Below, piece after piece: positions 1 through 5,208 of a stretch of 5,874 bases of DNA. Below the pieces are notes generated by a model. That model ran no database searches. It was not told the origin of the DNA and was given only the letters and a program-made list of their open reading frames with translations. Source of the DNA: Desulfovibrionaceae bacterium (GTDB lineage: Bacteria > Desulfobacterota > Desulfovibrionia > Desulfovibrionales > Desulfovibrionaceae); contig JAUNSE010000134.1 of the NCBI GenBank assembly GCA_030539415.1, positions 1 to 5,874 of the forward strand. The letters are read 5' to 3'. The translations under genes and the position numbers were made by a program. Position 1 is the stretch's first letter. Each line of letters starts with the position of its first letter.

Positions 1-128
1 TTCAGATTGATGTCCTCCACCGCGCCCTGCGCCTGAGCCGCTGAGACCCCGCAGAAGAGGCTCAGAGCCAGCAAGAGGGCCACAAGACGAAGCGCCAGCG
101 GGCGTGCCGGCAGAAAGCGTGAGGCCAT
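1..128 (-). CDS. Exported protein of unknown function, N-terminal fragment
   Basis: The reading frame opens with ATG at 128..126 and leaves the window on the left after 42 codons, so only the N-terminus is visible. It begins MASRFLPARPLALRLVALLL, continues with a second hydrophobic stretch to about residue 30, then AQAQG, and ends in view at EDINL. This is a classic Sec signal peptide: arginines at 4, 9 and 14, a Leu/Ala/Val-rich core, and an AQA|QG signal peptidase I site near residues 32-34. A cysteine sits in the core (LFCG), but Phe at -1 makes it a poor lipobox, so a soluble periplasmic or outer-membrane protein is more likely than a lipoprotein. An AGGGGAAG Shine-Dalgarno (139..132) lies just upstream and supports this start. 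It has the same orientation as metH-ygaP but is separated from ygaP by 210 bp, so co-transcription is uncertain. The family cannot be named from 42 residues. Confidence 0.75.
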   Translation of the reverse strand, partial: MASRFLPARPLALRLVALLLALSLFCGVSAAQAQGAVEDINL

Positions 129-338
129 GTTCTTCCCCTGAATGATATGCACTGCCCGCCCGGCTCCTCCGGGAGTCCGGCAGACTGTTTTCGCGGCTGT
201 TGTTCGCCGGCCCCCTTGCGGAGCCGCCGCCCTGGCGCGCCGACTGAACGGCGCGACCGCTCAGGGGCCTTGTTCCCGGAGCGAACGGTGCGGCGCCTGT
301 TACCACATTATGCGCCGAAACGCAAAAAGAGTCGGGGC
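129..338. other. Intergenic gap between ygaP and the exported-protein gene
   Basis: This 210-bp GC-rich gap holds the ribosome binding site of the left-hand gene at its left end. I see no convincing intrinsic terminator for ygaP: a short T-run on the minus strand (CTTTTTGCG, just past the ygaP stop) is not preceded by a stable stem. I see no good sigma-70 promoter for the left-hand gene either. The best -10 look-alike (TATCAT, 147..142 on the minus strand) lies too close to the ribosome binding site. Short open frames crossing it have no ribosome binding site and no recognisable protein. Confidence 0.5.
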
Positions 339-845
339 CTATCTGTTCCAGGGCATGCGGGCCAGCAGGCCGGCCATGGCGCAGGAGCCGGTGAGGCCCG
401 CGTAGACAAGGCCGCAGCCCACGCCCAGAGGCAGAATCAGAAAGCCCTTCCAGGCCAGGGAGAGGACGAAGCCCGCCAGGATGATGCCGCCGGCGGCCAT
501 GCGCACCTGGCGCTCCATGGAATATCTTCTGCCCCGCACAACAGGCAGGCAGGCTCTGATCCAGGCCTCCATGCCGCCTTCCAGCACATAGGCCGGCCCT
601 GCGGCCAGGGATTCCAGCATGGCCGCGTTGTTTTTCACGCGCCTGCCGGAATGGCAGGTGAAGATGACCGGCATCTCGCTCGTGGCCCTGGGCACGCCGG
701 TGAGCTTCACCAGCGACAGCGGCGCCGGCATGGCCCGTTCGGCGCGCACGGCGGCGATCTCGTCGGGCTCGCGGATGTCGACCAGTCTCGCCCTGCCGTC
801 CTGCAGAAGATTCCAGGCGTCTCTCGGATAGATGGGTTCCAGCAT
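339..845 (-). CDS. ygaP: YgaP-like membrane-anchored rhodanese (rhodanese domain plus DUF2892 membrane domain)
   Basis: The protein is 168 aa and closely follows E. coli YgaP (174 aa), an inner-membrane thiosulfate sulfurtransferase whose rhodanese domain faces the cytoplasm. Residues 1-105 form a single rhodanese domain: LVDIREPDE at 21-29, the active-site loop CHSGRR at 64-69 with catalytic Cys64 that would carry the persulfide, and LEGGMEAW at 88-95. Residues 111-168 match the YgaP/DUF2892 membrane part: ERQVRMAAGGIILAG (111-125) opens the first helix, a second hydrophobic helix spans about 135-151, and the tail LLARMPWN is nearly the E. coli ending. The start is the ATG at 845, chosen because a strong GAGGAGG lies just upstream and the rhodanese fold begins there. 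A longer frame reaching 977 would overlap metH and adds only non-homologous residues. It lies 49 bp downstream of metH on the same strand, probably in one transcript. Likely role: sulfane-sulfur transfer or sulfide/thiosulfate handling at the membrane; the physiological acceptor is unknown. Confidence 0.93.
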   Translation of the reverse strand: MLEPIYPRDAWNLLQDGRARLVDIREPDEIAAVRAERAMPAPLSLVKLTGVPRATSEMPVIFTCHSGRRVKNNAAMLESLAAGPAYVLEGGMEAWIRACLPVVRGRRYSMERQVRMAAGGIILAGFVLSLAWKGFLILPLGVGCGLVYAGLTGSCAMAGLLARMPWNR

Positions 846-848
846 TGC

Positions 849-857
849 TTCCTCCTC
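849..857 (-). promoter_or_regulatory. Ribosome binding site of ygaP
   Basis: On the minus strand GAGGAGGAA stands a few bases before the ATG at 845. It is the strongest Shine-Dalgarno in the window and fixes the ygaP start at the 168-aa form rather than the longer overlapping frame. Confidence 0.8.
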
Positions 858-894
858 GCGGGTCCCGGCCGGGGCCCGAAGCGTTTTTTGCGGC

Positions 895-3345
895 CTAGCG
901 CTCCGTGAGGCGCTTGGCCGCGGCCACCGCCTCCACCGCGTCCACGCAGTATGCGTCGGCGCCGATGGACTCGGCAAAGGCGCGGGTCACGGCCGCGCCG
1001 CCGACCATGACGCGGATGTCCAGGTCGCGGTCGCGTATGCCTCTGATGGTGTCCTCCATGCGGACCATGGTGGTGGTCATGAGGGCGGACAGGCCGATGA
1101 GGCTGGCCTTGTGCTCCACGGCCAGATCCAGAATCTTCGCGGCCGGCACGTCCTTGCCGGCGTCCACCACGGTGAAGCCGTGGTTGGAGAGCATGAGGCC
1201 AACAATGTTCTTGCCGATGTCGTGCACGTCGCCCTCGACCGTGGCCAGCACCACCGTGGGGCGCTTTTCCTCCGCGCTCTGGGTGAGCAGGGGCTTCAGG
1301 TGCCCGAAGCCGGTCTGCATGGTTTCGGCGGAGCGGATGAGCTGGGGCAGGAAGTAGATTTTCTTCTCGTACAGCCTGCCGACCTCGGTGATGGCCGGAA
1401 TGAGCTGGCCGTTGACAATGTCGAAGGCCTTCTCGCCCTTGTCCAGCTCCTTCTGCACCAGCGGCAGCACATGCTCGCGGTCGCCCTTGAGCACGGCCTC
1501 GTAGGGCGTGGTGGCCGGTCCCTTGCCGGGTCTGTCGGCGGAAGCGGAGGGAGCGCCCGGAGCGGGAGCCTGGCCGGCCGGGGCCGCGCCGCTCTTCCAG
1601 TCTGCGTAGCCGGCGATGAAGCGCTCGGCGTGGGCGTCTCGCTGCAGGAGCAGGTCGGCCGAAGCCACCGCCTCGCGGATGCGGGCGCTGCCCGGGTTGG
1701 CGATGCAGGAGGTGAGGCCGCGGCCCGCGCCCATGACCAGGAAGGAGGAGTTGACGAGCTCTCTGGCGGGCAGGCCGAAGGACAGGTTGGACAGGCCGAT
1801 GGTCGTGGCCAGATGATTTTCGCGGCACCAGTCCAGCAGCTTCAGGCATTCCACGGCGCCCTCGCCCTTGGAGGAGATGGCCAGAGCCAGCACGTCCACG
1901 ATCATCAGCCTGCGGGAGATGCCGAGGCTTTCGGCCTCGCTGATCAGGCCCTCGAGAATGGCTATGCGCTCCGAGGCCTTCACGGGCAGCTTGGCGTCGC
2001 GCATGGGCAGCAGGATGAAGGGCATGCCGAAATCGCGGCAGGCCGCGCCCAGCCGCTGCATGCGGTCGCCGTGGCCGTTGATGGAGTTGACCAGGAAGGA
2101 GGCCGGGCACCACGGCAGGGCCGCGAGAATGGCCGCGTCGTCGGACGAGTCCAGGGACAGGGGAATGGTGTGCCTGGCGATGAGTTCGGAGACGAGGCGG
2201 GGCAGCAGGCTCACCTGGTCCACGTTGTGGGCGCCCACGTTGACATCGAGCACCCTGGCGCCGAAGGAGACCTGGCTTTCGGCGAAGTCCATGGCCGTGG
2301 TGAAGACGCCTTCCTGCAGCTCGGCGGTGAGCTGCTTCTTGCCGGTGGGATTGATGCGCTCGCCGATGATGACGAAGGGCTCGTCAGCCCCCACGCGCAC
2401 CAGTTCCTGACGGCTCGTCAGCACGATGCCCTCGTGGTGTTCGCGCTCCACGCGCAGGGAGGCGTCCGGTTCGTGCCCGTCCAGGGCCTTCTTCAGGGCC
2501 GCGATATGATCCGGCGTGGTGCCGCAGCAGCCGCCGAGGCAGCGGGCGCCCATGTCCGCGAAGGCGGCGGTGAGTTCAGCGAAGCGCTCCGGACCCAGCG
2601 GGAAGACCGTCCTGCCGTCGACAAGCTGGGGCATGCCGGCATTGGGTTCGGCGAAGACCGGCACGGAGGAGACGGCAAGCAGACGGCGCAGCACCTCGCC
2701 CATGGCCTCGGGGCCGACGCTGCAGTTGGTGCCGAGCGCGGCAACGCCCAGATTCTGCATGGTCTCGGCGAAGATTTCCGGCGTGGAGCCGGTGAGACTC
2801 GCGCCGTCCTCGAAGGTCATGGAGGCCAGCACCGGCAGGTCGCAGGCCCTGCGGCAGGCGGCGACCCCGGCCCTGGTCTCGGCGAGGTCGAACTGCGTCT
2901 CGAGCAGTATGCAGTCGCAGCCGCCGGCGGCAAGGCCGCGAATCTGGGCCTCGAGGCCGGCGATCAGCTCTTCGGGCTCGAGATCGCCCAGGGGTCTTGC
3001 GAAATGCCCGGTCGGGCCCACGTCACCGGCCACCAGCACGGGCCGGCCGGCCGAGTCGGCGGCCCGGCGGGCGGCCATGGCCAGCCGGCGGCAGGTCTCG
3101 AACACATCCAGGCCGGGATCCAGCTTGAAGGGGCTGGCGCCGAAGGTGCAGGTGGTTATGATGTCGGCGCCCGCGTCCAGATACAGCCTGTGGACCTCGA
3201 GCAGCACATCCTCCCTCTCCAGACAGAAGGCTTCGGGAGACATGCCGGCCGGCAGTCCGCGGGCCTGGAGCATGGTGCCCATGCCGCCGTCAAAAATCAG
3301 GGGACGGGATAGGGAGAAGAGTTCGGCAAAGCGGGACTGGGACAT
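895..3345 (-). CDS. metH: Cobalamin-dependent methionine synthase, short form without the AdoMet reactivation domain
   Basis: Transfers the methyl group of 5-methyltetrahydrofolate to homocysteine through protein-bound cobalamin, giving methionine and tetrahydrofolate in the cytoplasm. The 816 aa show the MetH modules in order. Homocysteine-binding barrel, about 12-290: FDGGMGTMLQ at 18-27, zinc ligands Cys208 (GTNCS) and Cys273/Cys274 (GGCCGT). Pterin-binding barrel, about 322-570: IGERINPTGKK at 327-337, DVNVG at 367-371, LSLDS at 396-400, NSING at 420-424. Then an Ala/Pro/Gly-rich linker, about 586-612. Cobalamin cap, about 613-690 (FLPQLIRSAETM). Cobalamin-binding Rossmann domain, about 695-816, with the base-off motif DVHDIG at 706-711 (His708 as lower cobalt ligand), LSALMTTTM at 752-760 and VGGAAVT at 781-787. 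The chain stops right after this domain. The E. coli enzyme (about 1,227 aa) goes on into an AdoMet-binding reactivation domain, which is absent here, as in other short MetH proteins such as that of Thermotoga. The start ATG has AGGAAG upstream. No frameshift or missing catalytic residue was seen. First gene of the metH-ygaP unit. Confidence 0.97.
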   Translation of the reverse strand: MSQSRFAELFSLSRPLIFDGGMGTMLQARGLPAGMSPEAFCLEREDVLLEVHRLYLDAGADIITTCTFGASPFKLDPGLDVFETCRRLAMAARRAADSAGRPVLVAGDVGPTGHFARPLGDLEPEELIAGLEAQIRGLAAGGCDCILLETQFDLAETRAGVAACRRACDLPVLASMTFEDGASLTGSTPEIFAETMQNLGVAALGTNCSVGPEAMGEVLRRLLAVSSVPVFAEPNAGMPQLVDGRTVFPLGPERFAELTAAFADMGARCLGGCCGTTPDHIAALKKALDGHEPDASLRVEREHHEGIVLTSRQELVRVGADEPFVIIGERINPTGKKQLTAELQEGVFTTAMDFAESQVSFGARVLDVNVGAHNVDQVSLLPRLVSELIARHTIPLSLDSSDDAAILAALPWCPASFLVNSINGHGDRMQRLGAACRDFGMPFILLPMRDAKLPVKASERIAILEGLISEAESLGISRRLMIVDVLALAISSKGEGAVECLKLLDWCRENHLATTIGLSNLSFGLPARELVNSSFLVMGAGRGLTSCIANPGSARIREAVASADLLLQRDAHAERFIAGYADWKSGAAPAGQAPAPGAPSASADRPGKGPATTPYEAVLKGDREHVLPLVQKELDKGEKAFDIVNGQLIPAITEVGRLYEKKIYFLPQLIRSAETMQTGFGHLKPLLTQSAEEKRPTVVLATVEGDVHDIGKNIVGLMLSNHGFTVVDAGKDVPAAKILDLAVEHKASLIGLSALMTTTMVRMEDTIRGIRDRDLDIRVMVGGAAVTRAFAESIGADAYCVDAVEAVAAAKRLTER

Positions 3346-3368
3346 AAATCTGACTTCCTGAATTTAGT

Positions 3369-3399
3369 ATATCAAGATATCTCAATATCAAGATTATCT
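3369..3399. promoter_or_regulatory. Candidate operator of metH: paired ATATCAAGAT repeats forming an imperfect palindrome
   Basis: ATATCAAGAT occurs at 3369-3378 and again at 3385-3394, a 16-bp period; the copies are followed by ATCT (3379-3382) and TATCT (3395-3399). The first copy lies in a 20-bp imperfect palindrome (3369-3388, 8 of 10 base pairs symmetric) centred on the perfect palindrome AGATATCT (3375-3382). The second contains AGAT-T-ATCT (3391-3399). A further inverted pair is GATAT-CTCA-ATATC (3376-3389). It lies 24 bp upstream of the metH start and across its likely promoter, the place for a repressor. ArsR-family SahR, which senses S-adenosylhomocysteine, is known to control methionine-cycle genes in Desulfovibrio relatives and is the leading candidate; I cannot confirm its consensus from memory. 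Confidence 0.5.
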
Positions 3400-3412
3400 G
3401 CTCTTTCCGCAA
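3384..3412 (-). promoter_or_regulatory. metH: Possible metH promoter
   Basis: On the minus strand TTGCGG (3412..3407) and GATATT (3389..3384) are 17 bp apart, which would start transcription near 3377, inside the candidate operator. An alternative pair is TTGATA (3391..3386) and TACTAA (3369..3364), 16 bp apart. A perfect TTGACA at 3429..3424 has no fitting -10. The choice is uncertain, but every usable option overlaps the repeat. Confidence 0.3.
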
Positions 3413-3549
3413 AAACAGCACCTTGTCAAGATCCGGCTGGCCCGGAAACTCCTGTCGGGCGCTTCAGCCGCCCGAAACGGAACGCAATTTTTACCAAGTG
3501 CCCCGTTCCATGTCCAGAGTGCGGACGAGCTTTGCCGCCTCTTCCGCAT

Positions 3550-3574
3550 CCGGGCCGCGGCGCTCCCGGCCCGG
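3550..3574. repeat. GC-rich inverted repeat in the divergent intergenic region
   Basis: CCGGGCC (3550-3556) and GGCCCGG (3568-3574) are perfect reverse complements around an 11-nt loop. No T-run follows directly on either strand, so it is not a standard intrinsic terminator. In so GC-rich a stretch a 7-bp stem may be chance. Confidence 0.35.
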
Positions 3575-3631
3575 CGGGCGGAACCTCCCTGCATCCCGGC
3601 AAACTCTTTTTTCGGGAGACCTCTGCGCGCA

Positions 3632-3660
3632 TTGACAAACCGCTTTTGAGAACCTAGTTC
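3632..3660 (+). promoter_or_regulatory. rpoH: Candidate rpoH promoter
   Basis: A consensus -35 TTGACA (3632-3637) is followed after 17 bp by TAGTTC (3655-3660), a weak -10. A start near 3667 would give a leader of about 100 nt. The -10 lies inside a perfect palindrome, so poor core promoter strength may be offset or controlled by a bound protein. No clear sigma-32 or sigma-54 promoter was seen as an alternative. Confidence 0.4.
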
Positions 3661-3662
3661 TC
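3648..3662. promoter_or_regulatory. Perfect 15-bp palindrome over the rpoH -10 region
   Basis: GAGAAC (3648-3653), spacer CTA, GTTCTC (3657-3662). After one mismatched pair the symmetry continues with TT/AA (3645-3646 and 3664-3665). The position suits a repressor operator. The GAAC-N3-GTTC core resembles the Gram-positive LexA half-sites, which use a 4-bp spacer, but it does not match LexA or CIRCE as I know them. The regulator is not identified. Confidence 0.4.
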
Positions 3663-3769
3663 CAACAAACTGTCTTCACAATTTTTCCGGCCCGGCGCCA
3701 GTTGCGGCCGCACCAAGTCACAGCCCATCCTGCCGCAGCCTGCGCTGCCCTTCGGAGTACAACATTAAG

Positions 3770-5116
3770 ATGCCCAGCTCCCCCAAGACTGCCCCCGACC
3801 ATTCGCCCAAGGCTGACGTGAAGGAAAGCGAGACGAAACCCGCTGCGGTCGTGAGTGTCACCCCGGATGTGCTTCCCCCCGAACCGGACGGAAAGACGGG
3901 GCCGAGGACGCGCGGGCGCGCCGCGTCGGGGCGCCCGGAGCAGACCCGCGCCCGCAGATCCGCGGGCGGCCGGTCCGTCGTGAAGGACGTGCCGGAGTAC
4001 GCGGCCCGGGACGAGGCCGATGACGAGTCCGACGAGCCCTCCATCGACGAAATCAAGACGGAAATCGTCGGCGAGAGCGGCGAGGACGCCATGGGCGACC
4101 TCGACATGGAGGTTCTCTCTCCCGCGAAGGAGGAGTTCGAGGAGGAGCCTGGTGACATCGTGGACGTGGAGAGCGGCGGGGACGGCTCTCCGCGCTATCC
4201 CGACAGCTACCGCCCCGGCGACGAGACGCTGCCGGCCGTTGCCGGCAGCCGCCTGCCCACGGTCAAGGACAGCTTCCAGGCCTACGTGCAGCAGGTCCGC
4301 CGCTACCCGCTGCTCCAGCCCGAGGAGGAGCACGCCCTGGCCGTGCGCTTCCGCGACTACCGCGACATGGAGGCCGGCAGAAAGATTGTCCAGGCCCATC
4401 TGCGCCTGGTGGTCAAGATTGCCATGGATTTCCAGCGCCGCTGGATGCAGAACGTTCTCGATCTGGTGCAGGAGGGCAATGCCGGCCTGCTTCACGCCCT
4501 GAACAAGTTCGATCCCGACAAGGGCATCAAGTTCTCCTACTACTCCTCCTTCTGGATCAAGGCGTACATCCTGAAATTCATCATGGACAATTTCCGCATG
4601 GTGAAGATCGGCACGACCCAGGTCCAGCGCAAGCTCTTCTTCAATCTGAACCGCGAGCGCCAGAAGCTGATGGCCATGGGCTACAATCCGGACGCCACCA
4701 TGCTTTCCGAACGCCTGGGCGTCAGCAAGAACGACGTGCTCGAAATGGAGCAGCGCCTCTCGAACGGCGACGTCTCCCTGAACGTTCCGGTGGGCGACGA
4801 AAGCGACGCGGCCACGCGCATGGACTTTCTGCCCGCGCTGGAGGTCGGCGTGGAGGACAGCATCGCCGGGGAGGAGGTCTCGGACATGGTCCGCGAGAAG
4901 CTCAAGACCCTTCTGCCCAAGCTGAGCGAAAAAGAGCTTTACATTCTGCAGAACAGACTCTACACCGACTCGCCCGAGACCCTGCGTGAAATCGGCGAAC
5001 GCTACAATATCACCAGGGAGCGCGTGCGCCAGCTGGAGATCCGCCTTCTGGAGAAAATCAGAAAGCATTTCGCCGGCGACATCCAGGACTTTTCCGAGGC
5101 CTGGATACAGTCCTGA
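3770..5116 (+). CDS. rpoH: RNA polymerase sigma-32 (RpoH-class) factor with a long charged N-terminal extension
   Basis: A sigma-70-family factor of the heat-shock class that directs core RNA polymerase to stress promoters. The conserved core occupies residues 165-435. Region 1.2 starts near SFQAYVQQV (168-176). Region 2 includes LVVKIA (213-218), DLVQEGNAGLLHAL (231-244), the core-binding part, and FSYYSSFWIKAYI (255-267), the -10 recognition part. Region 3 carries QRKLFFNL (286-293), the RpoH box that separates sigma-32 from housekeeping RpoD. Region 4 runs from about 375 and holds the helix-turn-helix TLREIGERYNITRERVRQLE (404-423) for the -35. The core aligns over its whole length with E. 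coli RpoH (284 aa). The extra ~164 N-terminal residues are low-complexity: a basic patch at 42-68 (9 Lys/Arg, 1 acidic), then an acidic stretch at 73-138 (27 Asp/Glu, 3 basic). Codon third positions there are GC-rich as in the core, so it looks translated. The start ATG has GGAG 12 nt upstream, a loose spacing; an internal ATG at 4091 is an alternative. Divergent from metH; a lipoprotein gene follows after 89 bp. Confidence 0.93.
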   Translation: MPSSPKTAPDHSPKADVKESETKPAAVVSVTPDVLPPEPDGKTGPRTRGRAASGRPEQTRARRSAGGRSVVKDVPEYAARDEADDESDEPSIDEIKTEIVGESGEDAMGDLDMEVLSPAKEEFEEEPGDIVDVESGGDGSPRYPDSYRPGDETLPAVAGSRLPTVKDSFQAYVQQVRRYPLLQPEEEHALAVRFRDYRDMEAGRKIVQAHLRLVVKIAMDFQRRWMQNVLDLVQEGNAGLLHALNKFDPDKGIKFSYYSSFWIKAYILKFIMDNFRMVKIGTTQVQRKLFFNLNRERQKLMAMGYNPDATMLSERLGVSKNDVLEMEQRLSNGDVSLNVPVGDESDAATRMDFLPALEVGVEDSIAGEEVSDMVREKLKTLLPKLSEKELYILQNRLYTDSPETLREIGERYNITRERVRQLEIRLLEKIRKHFAGDIQDFSEAWIQS

Positions 5117-5205
5117 CGCCCGGCCAGCGCGCGGCCTTCGGCCTGTCCCCTCTCCGTTCAGTTCAGCCATGACGGCGCCGGCCTCCAGTCGGCGGAGTGT
5201 GTTTC
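5117..5205. other. Short gap between rpoH and the lipoprotein gene
   Basis: These 89 bp contain a small GGCC-TTC-GGCC hairpin (5133-5143) without a T-run, so no strong terminator separates the two genes and read-through from rpoH is likely. No promoter was recognised. Confidence 0.4.
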
Positions 5206-5208
5206 GTG
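5194..5208 (+). promoter_or_regulatory. Ribosome binding site and GTG start of the lipoprotein gene
   Basis: GGAG at 5194-5197 with an 8-nt spacer to GTG (5206-5208). The site decides the start, because no in-frame ATG precedes the signal peptide and a search for ATG alone would miss the gene. Confidence 0.7.

Larger units (their letters stand above)
3346..3769. other. Divergent intergenic region between metH and rpoH
   Basis: These 424 bp separate the two divergent start codons. The metH-proximal part (about 3360-3400) is strikingly AT-rich against a GC-rich genome and carries the repeat/palindrome entered separately. The middle (about 3430-3620) is GC-rich with a strong inverted repeat and nothing else recognised. 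The rpoH-proximal part holds a TTGACA element, a perfect palindrome and a leader of roughly 100 nt with an 11-bp palindrome, CGCAG-C-CTGCG, at 3734-3744. Frames of 66-70 codons cross this region on both strands, but they lack convincing starts, ribosome binding sites and recognisable sequence, so no gene is called. Confidence 0.6.

Noticed and set aside
142..908. Plus-strand frames across the ygaP region (including 147-908)
   Set aside because: They are antisense to ygaP, which has conserved catalytic and membrane motifs; the products are low-complexity.
846..977. N-terminal extension of ygaP up to 977
   Set aside because: It would overlap the 3' end of metH, adds Arg/Pro/Ser-rich residues without homology, and ignores the GAGGAGG site in front of the ATG at 845.
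832..3312. An 826-codon open frame on the plus strand, antisense to metH, with a 468-codon frame on the minus strand (707-2113) in another phase
   Set aside because: Both are shadows of the GC-rich codon usage of metH. Their products are low-complexity Gly/Ala/His/Arg/Gln-rich with no recognisable domain, while metH in the third frame carries all expected motifs.
3424..3429. TTGACA on the minus strand as the metH -35
   Set aside because: At 16-18 bp spacing the sequence is AAAGAG-like. The nearest good -10 (GATAAT, 3398..3393) is 25 bp away, too far.
3594..3617. TCCCG...CGGGA inverted pair with a T-run inside the loop, as a terminator
   Set aside because: The T-run lies in the loop, not after the stem, the stem is only 5 bp, and no gene ends there, so it cannot be an intrinsic terminator.
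3423..3638. Small open frames of about 70 codons on both strands in the metH-rpoH intergenic region
   Set aside because: They depend on weak TTG-type starts without ribosome binding sites, resemble no protein, and fall in a GC-rich stretch where open frames arise by chance.
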